From the NCBI GenBank assembly GCA_008360955.1, contig LUCM01005840.1, positions 3,943 to 67,942 on the forward strand: a stretch of 64,000 nucleotides of DNA, given 5' to 3'. This document shows, in pieces, positions 22,530 to 34,562 of the stretch (positions are counted from its first letter, which is position 1; each line of letters opens with the position of its first letter). This DNA is from Fasciolopsis buskii (lineage: Eukaryota > Platyhelminthes > Trematoda > Plagiorchiida > Fasciolidae). The position numbers and the translations under genes are program-made. The notes beneath the pieces were generated by a model, which worked only from the letters and a program-made list of their open reading frames with translations, was not told where the DNA came from and did no database searches.

Positions 22530-23025
22530 TTAATGGACTGATAGGTTTATTGATCTGCCTCTCCTGGTTTGTTTTCGTAAGTAGTAAGACCATCTCAAAG
22601 CCATATTGCTCACCTTTGCGATAGATTTCTCCTTCCCATCCTCATGAAACCTCTTTGTCGTTCTGATCTCTCCAGTATCAATAGGAGAAGGTTCATCTGA
22701 TTTGTACCGATCACTTGTTCCCGTCACTGATGCTTTCAGGGTGGGATCCACATCCCTTGGTGATTCGTTGTAGTCCGTACCAGCAGTTGTGGTACGCCGA
22801 CTATTATATCCACTAGAGCTGGATAATTCGCTAGCGCACTCTTCGTCCACTTCATCAGGCGCATCCACATGTGTACTTTTGTTTTGTGCCTCGTCTGCTT
22901 CTAAACTTCGATCCTCAAGTGTGCTCTCACTATCAGTGGACAATAAAATTGCGTCGTTCTCCTTTTCTTTTGCGTGCACCTTAAGAACTTGGGGAACAGC
23001 TTTTCCTCGACGAAATGCCATTGAT
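22530..23025 (-). CDS. LRRC56: LRRC56 last exon (exon 8)
   Basis: It starts after acceptor GGATCCTATTTGCAG and continues the phase-2 end of exon 7 (K, SMAFRRGKAVPQVLK). The product is hydrophilic and acidic: DAILLSTDSESTLEDRSLEA, then many Ser, Thr, Asp and Glu, ending basic with YYLRKQTRRGRSINLSVH and a stop. It looks like a disordered tail. Assignment rests on strand, phase match and splice site, since this tail is not conserved in the family. It could belong to another gene, but no better candidate is visible. Confidence 0.6.
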
Positions 23026-26000
23026 CTGCAAATAGGATCCACAGAGAAGCTTACATTAACTCTCGGAAATTCGTTTTCCTATATAGACCCGCCTTTATGG
23101 GTTATATGTTCCCCTAAATGTTCATTGGTATCAGTAATCAAAAACGTATTATTCTGAGTTTGGCTATATAATCTTTCATCCGTTTAATAGTCTGAACTTG
23201 AGAACATCATTTGTGCTACTAAATTACTGCGTGTTTATAATTAATCATGCACATTACTATTAACATGATGTATACGCATTCCGAAAGTAAATAGTACATA
23301 GGTGATGGGAAGTATGCGGCCTTCTTGGAGGATCTGATGAACCACGAAAACTACGAAACGAACCGCTTACCAAAGAAAAAACCATTAAACTATCCCCACC
23401 ATGCAAAATTTAAATGATGTTCTGAAACTACTGATGAACCGTATAAAGTTGGACGTCGCTAATTTTGCCGCTCCTTCGCGTCGGTTATATGGCGACATTA
23501 CGTGAGATAACTCACTTGCAAAGGTTCCAGGTCACGTTCAGTGTTCTCTTGTCGGTTTCACTGTTGACAGGTCTTCCTCAATACTGTTTCTGTTGTACAG
23601 TTTGTTCAAAATTTAACGGTACAGCTGCAATTTGTTTCGAACTTTTAGCGGTTCACAATATTGAGCATATCGCTTTTGTAATTGGCACGAACGTTGCCGA
23701 GGTCACAAAGTTGTACCATCTTTACCCATTACTTGCTCGTGTATTTTCTTACAAACGTGAGCCAACGAATCTCAGGTGCTTGCAGACAGCCTTGATGTAA
23801 ATTGTACACCTCTTCTCCAATGAAGGTCCAAAACAACTGCGCTATGCTACATTTTCATTTTAGATCTGTCCATCCCTATCGAGCTCTAAAGCGTGGCAGA
23901 ATTTCAGGCTGTTTTGAGCATCGATTCACTAAAAAATCAGCTGAAGCTGCGTATTAAGCCATTCTGTTTTCGAGGTTTTTAAGATTTAACTGTTATCATC
24001 AGATAGACATATATACAGTAACGAAGCACATTTGGTCGGGTTTTAAACGGAGCAAACCACCTAGCTTGACGGCCTCCATTGTTTATGGCTAAAATAGTTT
24101 ATTATTTATGGAGCAAGTACACCCCATCCGAGTTGTTTTTGCCGTTTTTGTGATTTATAACTTGGTGGGTGAGTGATAATGTTAACGTTTTAAGACTAGG
24201 CAATGTGATTGTGGATGCCATCTTACTATATCCTGTGATCTTTCAGCTGAAGGTTTTAGCAAGCTGTGGTAATGGAGAAGCTCTGCAATAACCAAATTGA
24301 AGTAGAATGACGTCCATGAACGGGGTGTATCCGCAATTATCTCTCAGTCCGAATTAAAACCGGGGTTGTCCTGAGGAGGCAACCCTGACACTTTGACTGA
24401 ATTCAAATTTAAACGACTTTTTAACCATAAACTCGTGTGAACGCTGGCACGGCTGTTCATTCCCTCTTAGTTTGAATTCATTTTAAAGGATGTGATATGA
24501 TTTCATTCCTGGTAATTGATGGTCATCTTATTTATGTGGACCAGATTAGGTATAAATCGTGTGAGGTGGCCACCAGTCGTGAAAAGTTGTCTGACGTACT
24601 CAGTAACTCGTGGTGGTGCTAATCGGTGAGATTTTGACTGAGTGCGGATAACGAATAGTGTTTCCAACACTACAGTGCAATGAGTATGAAACAATTTTGG
24701 CATTCCTCTTCGCTGAAACAGTGAAGTGTAAAAATTAACTTTAATTCAATTACCATCACTGAAGCAAGCCTAAACGTTTGTCGGGTAGAACAAGCGGTCG
24801 GACAGACAGCGTATAAACAGACAATGTCATGAATCTTGGTACATTATATCGTTGCTCTCAACATATTCCTTGATTTATTATGGGGTTCATGAGATGCAGA
24901 CATTCGGCCGCATTCGGATCTTTAACGCAGACGAATTTTTCGTTCTTGTTTCCCAGGGTGACTCGTAAACCTACCAATAAAATCCAAGCGTATAAATCCG
25001 CCAGCCAAATTCAACAAACGCACCCACAAACCTTACTTTGCATATGTTTTCCTCCAGTCGGCTAGTTCTTTCAATACAGCTTCGCATTCGATACGTAGCT
25101 GCTCCTCCTCCTGTAGAACCACATCTGCGGCTTGTTCAGGGTGCAGCTTCTTGGTCATTGTTTTATCCGTTTTTCCTTTCTTGTATTTCGCTAATTTTCT
25201 AGTGCGTGGTTCTGTTGTGACCAGCTTTCCTTTATCAGTTTTATCCAATAGCTCGTATGACGGATACTTTGATGCAAAAGCCACAGTGATTGCATTCTCA
25301 TCATTCTTAACATCAAGAAAGTCTGGAGACTTCACAGGAGTAGCCACTGAACTACGCCTGGCTCGCAACGCTCTGCCTGTTCCACCACAAATTATCTCTC
25401 CTGTTGTGAGTTCGGAAGTCTTTTCCTCATCCTTGGAACCTATTGCAAAATAAGGGGAAGTGGCATGCGCTACTGCATAGGACTTCAATAAACTCACACT
25501 CATTTTATTAGTGAAGTGAAGGTAAAATAAGTTGGGAATCAATAATGAAATAGTAGACAGAGAAAAATATGCGAATGCATATATAATTAGTTAAATCAAA
25601 AAAAAATCTCTCATTCGCATAAACTAGCAGTGACTGGAAGTATTAGGTCTTATCTGCCAACTTTTCAAACAGTAAACATTCCACAGCGAATAATATGGAT
25701 ATTTTAGTTCCATTCCATTAACTCAAATGTGAGAAGCTTCTTTTGGGGTATCATTCAGATGCATACTTTTGTGAACTTTATGCATCGCTTCTTATAGGTC
25801 ACATTCAGTGTTGTATTTTTCACATAGGCAAAAGATTCTTTGTCTTAGCTCGGTGAATACTATTGTGGTAGTCTTAATACAGCTGACAATCGGGACTAGC
25901 AACAGGGAAAAAAAGGAAATATTTCCGATAGTAGAAGGATAAATTGTCACCGTTGATTGAACGTGGGAGTTCTTTATTATCCATTAGGGATCTTGCGTAC

Positions 26001-29000
26001 TGGATAACCTTGCACAGCATAGGTGATAGAATTCTGTGTGCCCTTTCTCATAAATAGTAATCAAGCGTCAAGTGTTAAAACCGCGTTTGTTGTTTCATAC
26101 TATCTAGTCATCACATCAACCAAAACATTCCCTCCAGCGAAACATAGAGTCACTTTTTAAGATATAATGCGAAAAGAGAATACGCCCTTTTAATGCAACC
26201 AAATTTTTGTAAGCACATGGAAAAACCAGTTTGTGTCACTAATAATCATGAAAGTCTGAGTCAGCCTAGTCAAATTATCTTATCCGAAGCTACTGGAATG
26301 GTAACCAACGCAAGCTGAACAGCCTAGTTAGTGTCCACGGGCGGATCTTAAACTAGGGCAACCAGTGCTGTATTGGCCTCTGTCCTCCATTATAATCCTT
26401 ATTCGCGACAAGTGAGCAGAAAAAGTGGTGAGCGAATCGGTCAAAGTTCATCAATCACAGAAGCTCAAAACCATTAACGTAAGCAATAAAGCACTCACCT
26501 ATCTGGACCTATCGTAGATTTCAATTACTACTAACCATTTGACTTAGATGATAATGACTCACAAATCTTCAATACATGGAACGACTTTAGATCTATGTGT
26601 ACATGTTTCTTCCAGCTAATGTACGCCTACATTCAACTCAGATCTCTATTTTCATCTAAAAAGCAAAAATCACCAAAATGTGCTTTCGTCAAACCACTTA
26701 CGAAGTTACACATTTTGGAAACTCTATCTTGAAAAGTTGACTCTTGGTCCCCCTAATTTGAAAGTAACATTCGTTTTTTAAATGATACTTCGCAGTTCTC
26801 ATCTTCTAGGGTTATTCATAAGCGCAGCTTAAACAAACCGTAAAACCATGAAGGGCAGACTCAGCGACGAGTATGCTGATATTAGATTGTTTGACAAAAG
26901 CAGATTTTGGTGGTTTTTGCTTTTTAGATGAGGAAAAAAATACGGTTTGACCAATTAAAATAAATTTGGTATCCTGGACGGAATAAACCCAGGTGCGCTT
27001 TGTTTGTGCGTATGCAATTACCGCATTCTAGACAATTCATAATATAAGGAGTACTACCTTCGGCCTAAAGAATAGATGTTTCCATAACTTTACCGTCATC
27101 TTCCAGACGTGAAGCAGTTGCAGCAGATGACGGACGCTTGCATTTGACAAGGAAGTCGGTTTTCACTGAGGAGGTCGATTTTTCTGCTGCAGTTTGCATT
27201 CTTTTAGCAATTCTGTTTGAATGCAGATCACTTCCAATGCCATATACCGCTGTGCCACTAATTGCTTTTGTGACAGTTAGTTTGCCTTTGTTCGCCTCAC
27301 AGGGTCCTTTACCAACCGTTTCCTTTTTTAAAATCTGGCAAAATAGCAAGAAAATAGGGGACTTTATAGTTCTACCTTCTTTTTGCATATAATAACCCAT
27401 CTCTGAACAAAATCCATCAAAGTCACCACACCAATATATAGATTTGTTCCAGTTGGGTTCAGAGCAAATAACATTTTAAGAAGTACGGCAAAATGTACAC
27501 TAGCCTAACAGAGATAATCACATAAATAGGGGTTTCTGCATTGTTATGCCTTGAAGCCCGAAAGCCTATTGACCATTGAACGGACTGAAACTCAATGAAA
27601 CTTTCTTTCAATCTTATTGCTGCCATTTTATAGACTACATTACTTTTATGTCTGCTTCCTATCTGTTTTAACCAAACAACTGCCAATGGAACAGACACGT
27701 TACGCTAAATGATTATTATTCCGATGAAACCAGTACACGGCACTTATACATATATGAGAGAGTAGTAACTGGTGCATCATTTTGCAGTATCAGTCATTTC
27801 ATGTTATGGAGCTTGCAAAACTAACCCTAGGTACACAGTAATAAACCGCATTTCAGGCTAATAAAATCTTCAAAGTTTTTATGTATTAGGGATTTATATC
27901 AAGACTCGCTATGAATGAAAACTTTTAAGTGTCCAAGTTTTTGTTGTGATGTACGTGAATGAGCAGAGTGGGGGGCAAATTCGTTGTTCTGAAAGTTCGA
28001 GTGGCATAAGACCATTCAAACTTTCAAAAGATCAGGTAGTGGCGAGCTACATGTCAGTAAGTTACTTTCTATCAACTACACGATCAACGAATCTACAGTC
28101 CACCTCTTTAAACCGCAAAGTGACCGACTGCCAATCCACTTGACCCCCGCTGATCAAAAGAATCACGTTAAGGTGGTCATTGATCCATTTTAGCGTAAAC
28201 CTGTTTAGCCAGTTGGATAACAACACAAGCAAAGTACATTAGGTGTGTGATAATTTGTGTGCAGACTGTAGTCAATCAGAAATTATACTGGGCAGCCAAA
28301 CTATTTCATGGTAGATTCTTTGGTTGAAAATTAACATCCCAATTCATTCATTTCTCTAACCGAAGCATCTGACACAAGACCAAATTCTTCAAGTAAATTA
28401 TTGATGTGATTCCATTCATCCTCAAGTTTTCTCATTGAATACTGCGGATATTTTGCTGTGACCTCCTTTTCCATTGGAATATCATCGAGCAATCGAACGT
28501 GCGGCAGAGCTTTCCAGACAGCCCTCCGATATGTCTGATTATTTTGAGAACTCAGTGACTTTAACTCACTTTGATGTCTCCAAATACAGAAATAATAGGG
28601 TTGCCTTCTAGTGTCAAACTTGCTAAGTTCGAACACATCTTCAAGTAAGAGAGATTAGACTTTTCCGTGATTTGGTTCCTACAAATTGATTAAAAGCTTC
28701 TTTGACAAACCCTTCCAAATCAAGGACTTCCAGCCGTTCGAGCATCGTTACTGGACTGATATCTCTGATTTCATTGAAGGACAAGTAAAGTTCAGTGAGA
28801 TTTCCCATGCTGGAAAGTCCATCTAGACATCTCAAGCAGCACCTCGGCATCCACAATATTTGAAGAGTCTCAAATGATGCACCTAAATCCCTGAAATTCA
28901 TATTAATTAGCATAGTATAATATCATGTAAAGAATATTCGAAAACACTGAATTGTTTTGATACTGTCAACATAAGTTATATCTCCTGGAATACCTTAGAG

Positions 29001-29385
29001 CTTGTACGTTGCTTTTTACCAATCGTAATTCACGAAGGTTTGGAAGAAGGGCCCCAAAGTTTCCACATGACATAAAATCGACGTCAATCGTTATTTCCAA
29101 GAATTCAATAGATGATAAGTCTTCTTTCCCAGTGAGGTCCTTCTAAATACCGATTAAAATAACTAGCTCTCAGCAAAGACTTCGATGTACCAGCTTCTGT
29201 TCTCCAATATATTCATCAAAAAGTTCGCTATACGATTCTGAACGTCTTGGAGTTGGGTTTACTGTCATATCTGCCAATTCTACCACGCGCACACGAGTTT
29301 TGTCTGCATTCATATCGAAAGGGCGGTATTTACTTCCATGAAGCCCTTTGGAACTTTTCGTATTTTCTGTGGCTATTGAAGCCAT
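22530..29385 (-). CDS. LRRC56: LRRC56, leucine-rich repeat-containing protein 56 (eight-exon model)
   Basis: LRRC56 (ODA8 in Chlamydomonas) is a leucine-rich-repeat protein needed for assembly and transport of ciliary outer dynein arms. Model on the minus strand, 5' to 3': exon 1 29385-29191, exon 2 29142-28994, exon 3 28890-28711, exon 4 28678-28570, exon 5 28534-28361, exon 6 27334-27094, exon 7 25439-25037, exon 8 23025-22530. Introns are 48, 103, 32, 35, 1026, 1654 and 2011 bp; all are GT-AG and the phases agree (0, 2, 2, 0, 0, 1, 2). The product is 648 aa, somewhat longer than the roughly 540 aa of the human protein. The family is assigned from exons 2-5; exon 7 also carries a family-like segment. 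The exon 5 donor and membership of exon 8 are the least certain points. Confidence 0.85.
25037..25439 (-). CDS. LRRC56: LRRC56 exon 7
   Basis: This is 403 bp between acceptor CCCCTTATTTTGCAATAG and donor AAA/GTAAGG, both strong. SELTTGEIICGGTGRALRAR resembles the conserved SxLTxGxxxxCGNPxRALRxRR segment in the C-terminal half of LRRC56 proteins. It ends in a likely coiled coil, LQEEEQLRIECEAVLKELAD then WRKTYAK. The open frame continues upstream of the acceptor without a stop, but that part is best read as intron. Confidence 0.75.
27094..27334 (-). CDS. LRRC56: LRRC56 exon 6
   Basis: This is a 241-bp open stretch after a long pyrimidine-rich acceptor (CTTGCTATTTTGCCAG) and before a donor GACG/GTAAAG. 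It encodes ILKKETVGKGPCEANKGKLT and further lysine- and serine-rich sequence ending SSAATASRLEDD. It looks disordered and has no domain. It enters in phase 0 and leaves in phase 1, which fits exon 7 exactly. Confidence 0.65.
28361..29385 (-). CDS. LRRC56: LRRC56 exons 1-5: N-terminus and leucine-rich repeat core
   Basis: Exon 1 begins MASIATENTKSSKGLHG and ends ELFDEYIGEQKL. Exon 2 has DLTGKEDLSSIEFLEITIDV then LLPNLRELRLVKSNVQAL. Exon 3 has DLGASFETLQILWMPRCCLR, CLDGLSSMGNLTELYLSFNE and MLERLEVLDLEG. Exon 4 has NQITEKSNLSYLKMCSNLAS then LTLEGNP. Exon 5 has YRRAVWKALPHVRLLDDIP. The series QxLWMxxC, LDG, LYLSFN, LDLEGN, LTLEGNP and YRxAVxxxLPxxxxLDDIP follows LRRC56 repeat by repeat. If exon 5 were not spliced at 28361 it would stop at 28331 after MNELGC; I prefer splicing because family members continue and a phase-0 exon with a strong acceptor follows. 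Confidence 0.88.
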
Positions 29386-29749
29386 TCCACATTGTTATAT
29401 AATCTCGGTTGTGACAGTTTCGATTAAGTGTCGCATTTTTATCCAAAATATCAACTATATTTACAATGACAACGAATTCAAAGCCGTGGATGTGGCCCAA
29501 GTCCGTGCAAACAAAACCAATTCAGTTCGACGTGCACGAGAAGTCGATTCGGCTTCCAGCCGCTTTAGCGTCCAGATCTGAGTGTTGCCGGCCGGCTACT
29601 GTGACTTCCATCCCGGCGTGTTTTATGTTTCTGAAAGGAAAAGTACCAGATCCAACAGATATGTTTCGTTCCCTCATCTGAATCTCATTTTCACACTTGC
29701 ATATGCAGCCGCCATGCATACATACAGAGTTTCTGTAAATCCACCGAGA
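29386..29749. other. Upstream region of LRRC56
   Basis: This 364-bp stretch must hold the 5' untranslated region and proximal promoter unless an upstream exon exists. I saw no TATA box at a convincing distance. A divergent 92-codon plus frame starting at 29582 is not recognised. Confidence 0.4.
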
Positions 29750-32450
29750 CTATTACGGACAGTAACATATTCTAGCATTCGGTTCCATAGTATAATCACC
29801 CTTATTTGTGAAGAACATGGTTCCCATCAGAACCCTAGGGTGGTTTCCCGGCCGTCCTAAACTATGCCTTCTGGTAGCCTTATCCAGTGACGGAGGGAAG
29901 AGTTCCTCACATTTTACGCCCGAAAGACCCTTCGCTATTATGACCGCTTCAATTAACTCTTTGCGCTTGCGTCGGCCTCTGAGAGAGCAGACGGCGAGGA
30001 CCTAGAGTAGACCTTTTGCGCCCCAGGCCAGTTGTCATCTTGATGGCCAGCTTCTGTGCCCTTTATAGGCCATTTGTATCCATTTTACGTACTGCTTCCA
30101 AGCTTATACACAATTTTCTATGGGCAGTCTTAAGATAGTCGCGTAATGGAGCTCAACCACTCCGGGTTTTCCACAGAATATCGTTGACTTGAGCCTAAGA
30201 TGCTGTCCTCGGGCTCTGCTTACCGTGCTTACGCAAGATTTAGAGGGTCTGAAATTGCCCGTAAAACGTATTCCTAGGACCTTGTCTTGGGTAATATCCA
30301 AAATATCACCCATTTAATTACCCCTATGCTCTTCTCACAGGTCAGCTATTAGCACCTAGCCAAGTTCACTGGCAGTCCCAGTCATATGATTTGGCTTTGA
30401 CTGCCTGGGTTTCCTCCTCTGAGTCTACAATGGCCTCTTTGATATCGACAGGGAGAATATAGTAGTGTTGCTTATGATCTTTCTTAGGCCATTGAAGAAT
30501 ATGAAGGAATGTGGTTTTTGGTATCGATCACGTGGCGCGTAAGGGAAGCGTCGTGTAGCCCTCAACCCTAACTCTAGACGTCCTGCTCTTGAGAAAGCTG
30601 TTTGCCCAAGTATTGGCCATCCACTTTTTTTCTGATGTTTCCATTTTTGATCGGAATTATTGTGCCTAACTGAACTGAACGGCCTACAAAAGTCCATGGA
30701 GCAGAAAATAGCCAGGTGGCCTTCCTGTATGCATTTCTCTACACTGTCTAAGAGCAAGAGATCTGTAACACCAGACGTTTCCACAATTAGTCCTTGCCGC
30801 ACCGCTGAAAATACACTTACGTCAGTTCAGGTTAATATAATCGCACCATAGTTTTCTGGCTGTTTTCTGGGACCTCCCTTGTATATTCCAAAAACCATCA
30901 CAGGTTTCCATTCTTCGGGAAATTTCCCTTGATGAAAGAGGCAATCAAGTAAAGTGAGATCGATATTGCAAGTAGTTCCGCTAAAAGCCGAGTGATTTCA
31001 GTTTGCGCAAGGCCGTTTGCCATAACGCGGATCTGGTATTAAGTTTGCTTTCTCTTAACCGTTGTGACCACGTGCGTTTCACTCTTACATGGCTGTGTAG
31101 GACCGCAATACTGACAACCAATACACTCGGCTGGTGCAGCAAAGTGACAGTCGGAAGCGGTTGAAGAATGAGTATATTTTACCAGACGCGTACGAGAGGA
31201 GTGTGCGTGAGCAACGCGCAAACGGTGACCGAGATAAGCGGTCAAATTTCGGTTAATCAAGCTATCCGGAGGAAAAAATCCATGTTCCCTTACATATTTA
31301 CCACTTCCGACCCGATTCTAAAATTTATTGATGGCTTTACCCTTATCAAATTCCTTTCCCCTGTTGAAAAGATTTTCGATAGTTCGTTGATCTGGGAAGT
31401 TCCAGATATTCCCAGGTTGACATGTGCCTCGTTCTGCTAGCGGAAAATCCCCATGAAATTTTCCAATGTAACTTTTATCTCTTCGGATTACTCTCCCATC
31501 GTTCCAGTGCATTTAAACAAAGTTTGATTTCTTTTCTTAGATTCAACATATGCGTAACAACCTTTAGAATACCGTGTGACACTCCATCATGTTTACGCCC
31601 AAGCAAGTATACTTCTTGTTTTGGGGCAGGTGCGATTTTTCACACGCTTTTCCGTAGCTTTTTCATATCTGGGGGTAATATAAGTTTCGTAGTTTGCACT
31701 TCGCTTCCTTCGATTGTCCAGAGCTCGTCTCATTTTTGGATACCACTATTGTGGCCGGCAATTCCTTATTTAATTTAGAGCGACAGGCTCCTCAGTCAGC
31801 CTTAATAATCCTCCGCTAGTGACAGCCGAAGTTTCTTTCACGAGCGTGTTTGCGTGTTCCAATAACCCGGGGAGCAGTGAAGTAGCGCTCCTTATTTCTT
31901 CAACCCTCAATGTAATAAAACTCCTGACAGAGGAAGTACGCGGTGTTTAATCTAGCACTAAATGAACAAACTTCATTTCCACGTGGTCACTTTTGCCTTG
32001 GGGTATTCCAGGTTGGCCATTCTCACATCTCCCTAATATCTGCTGATCACCAAATCTCGTAATGGATGGCATTGCCTTGCTCTGTAGTTACTATCCTGAC
32101 CATGCAAAAGTAGACGCAGTACGACTGTCTCCGCTAGAGGCGATTCAGTTCTCCCAATTGATACCCGGAAAGATGAAATCCCCTGAAACCATCAGTGCCT
32201 TAGCTCTAATTAACACTGCTTATACCGGAACCCACAGTTCCCTATTATTCTTTGTATTTTTTTGGCTACGCATACACACAATAAATACAGATTTACAAGG
32301 AAACCTGGAGAAAAATGAGTTTACCTGCACGATCTCTGAGTATATTAGTATCCCCGAGCATCCCAGTTCGCGAGGCTCCAGGGCGCATGTATTGCTGTTG
32401 CATCTCCTCGCCTGTAATCCGCACCATCCTGGTCGTATGTCCTGTGCTGC
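29750..32450 (-). mobile_element. CR1-like non-LTR retrotransposon, endonuclease to C-terminus, decayed
   Basis: Read downward on the minus strand. Endonuclease: GILIYSEIVQVNSFFS (about 32360), RAKALMVSGDFIFPGINWEN (about 32200-32140, the GDFN box altered to GDFI) and GIPQGKSDHVEMKFVHL (about 32010, the SDH box intact). Linker: AYVESKKRNQTLF near 31550. RT: GKFPEEWKPVMVFGIYKGGP then NYGAIILT (about 30930-30835), SGVTDLLLLDSVEKCIQEGH with AIFCSMDFCRPFSSV as motif A (30770-30670). Motif C is destroyed (FSLS in place of FADD, near 30440). Thumb: DKVLGIRFTGNFRPSKSCVS (about 30280). End: KELIEAVIIAKGLSGVKCEE (about 29960). It lies upstream of, and on the same strand as, LRRC56. Confidence 0.75.
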
Positions 32451-34335
32451 GTGATACGAACTTCTTCAAGATATTTGCTGCACCAGGTTTCCGTAGCTGA
32501 TTTCCTTAAATCTCCTTGTCCACTTGGCTAGCTCATTCCATTTTCTCTGATCACTTCACCTTTGGTGTACTGTACCTAGGGTTTGCTCGCAAAAGTTATT
32601 TACCCACTTAATGCGCTCACTGTGCTTTCTCATACGCTGCCGCTGGATGCGGTGTCCGAAGGAACTCCCGGTTTTATGTTCGGGAATGATAATTATGGTG
32701 GTCTCCTCCATGTGCCAAACGGCACTTTGAGAGTACTGCTGGGTTCCTCCGCAAGTCATATCAAAATCCAATTTGTTCTGGCTTACTGTTTTGTTTATTT
32801 GAACTACTGTTACAATTCGGTTCAGCGGAGGGCTAGTTGCAGCTTCTGCCAAGCATTTATCCCGTGGTTATTCAGGCTGGGATGCCATTTGTTTTGCCAC
32901 CGTGGTTTAAGTACTACAATGACCTCCGGTCTTCGGTCCCTGTCCTAAAGTGTGCACTTGTAGCAATTTGTACTTCGCTTTCTTCCCTGAGATTTGCACA
33001 TTGTGACTTCCCCTTCCACAAGGTGGACCTGCTTGGTAGCATGACTTCTATTGCATTACAGTGCACCGGTTTTTGGAGGCTTCATCTATCCTGGTTAGCA
33101 CTAGTTGAGGGTCATCTTATCCAGTGTTTGTCAATTTCCGAGCCGCTAGCTGGGGTTCGAAGACCGCCGTTAGGTCTGTTGGGCTGCATGTCCCACTAGA
33201 TTCTTGCCTGGTCGGGACAACAGGGAGTCTCAAAGTTACATATTCGGAAATTCTAGTAAAAAGAGCTTTGGCCTGCGAACCACGCCATATCCCCACTCGG
33301 TGGCACTTGAGAAACTTGGCCTCTTCAGGCAAGCAAGCGACAACCGGTGTGACTCTTTCTCTCCGGGCTTTGCCGTCGTCAATTATTTGCTGACTGCATT
33401 TATGAGGAAGCAGTATTCGGGTAGTCTCGGAGGGCATATTGTCTTCCTCATGCGGCGGACCGTTACCCTTATTTAATTCACTTTTTGCCTTAAATATTTG
33501 GAAACCGCGGATTCGATTGGCTTGTTCGTATATTTTTCATGTCGCATTCCTTTGTTTTGGAAATTCCAGTAATTTCGTCTCAGCGTTAAAGGCTTGAGGT
33601 TTGGCTTTAAACCCACATTTTTCTTGGGACTGTCATTTGCGGCTTTGTAATTGATGATGCGTTTACCCAGGAGTAAATGAAAGTACTCGTTTTCCAATGC
33701 AGTGCAGATGTTGCAAGTCATTCCTGAATACTTTCTTATTTGAAAACATTGTCCCTGGTCACAGGCAGGAATATTTTTGCCAGAGCAGGAACTGATTGGA
33801 CTAAATCCTGTATTCCACTTAATCGGCAAGGTCAAATGCACCACACATTCCGAAAGTTTGATATCTGGTTACCTTAAGTTTATTGATTGTGGTGTTCAAC
33901 CGCAAAAACAACCAGCGGAAACGTGAATGACATAAATTATATCAAAGTTTGGCGAACAAGCTTAAAAAAGTAGACCTCAGGCTGAAACATCATGAGAGGA
34001 AAAACAGACAGAAGTAAGAACGGGGAATTAAAATATTACTGCTCTGAAACCGTTCGTCATTAACATTTGCAATTGTTTAACTCCGAAGTAAACTAGAGCG
34101 TTCGTGTGAAAACCTGAGCTGAGGCCGAACCAATTTCCTTGAGGAAACATTCATCATATTAATATAAACATCGAATTTTGATTGGATCTGCATTCAGGCA
34201 GTTCGGAAATATTTAGTCTAAGACCGATTTGTCAAAATCCCACTTAGGAACCAGCGATAACTTGCATGTTCAAAAAATAACCGCCACAAATTTTATCGGT
34301 CGACGCATTTGTTCAATCAGCAATTGGATCCGTTA
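32451..34335. other. Unassigned 1.9 kb upstream of the inverted-repeat arm
   Basis: Frames up to 123 codons occur on both strands (for example 33473-33844 minus, 32837-33199 plus), but none shows a known motif. Part may be the 5' end or ORF1 of the CR1-like relic. Nothing further can be supported. Confidence 0.45.
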
Positions 34336-34480
34336 GCCCGTCTACCCACCTTTTTGTTCACACGTTCCCACAAATCTGGACAACTTCCTGCTACCCATTT
34401 AAATTTACCTAACTTTCGTAATACTTATTAACACTTCTACGACGAACCCCAATTATGCCCTTTCCAGCGGAGCCAACTTG

Positions 34481-34497
34481 GCGCATGCGCACTTCCG
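34481..34497 (+). promoter_or_regulatory. NRF1/ETS-like promoter motif pair (left arm)
   Basis: The palindrome GCGCATGCGC (34481-34490) is the core of the NRF-1 site. It runs directly into CACTTCCG (34490-34497), an ETS-family core. Adjacent NRF1 and ETS sites are typical of animal TATA-less promoters. The next ATG with an open frame is at 34563, 66 bp downstream. Function is inferred from motif alone. Confidence 0.35.
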
Positions 34498-34562
34498 CCC
34501 TACCCAGATAGGCCTCACAAACCCCGACCCTCAATATCCCATCCTCTGTCCCGCCTTACGAG

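Noticed and set aside
28331..28360. LRRC56 ending at the in-frame stop after MNELGC
   Set aside because: Family proteins continue well past this point, and exons with strong splice sites and a family-like segment follow in matching phase; kept only as a possible short isoform.
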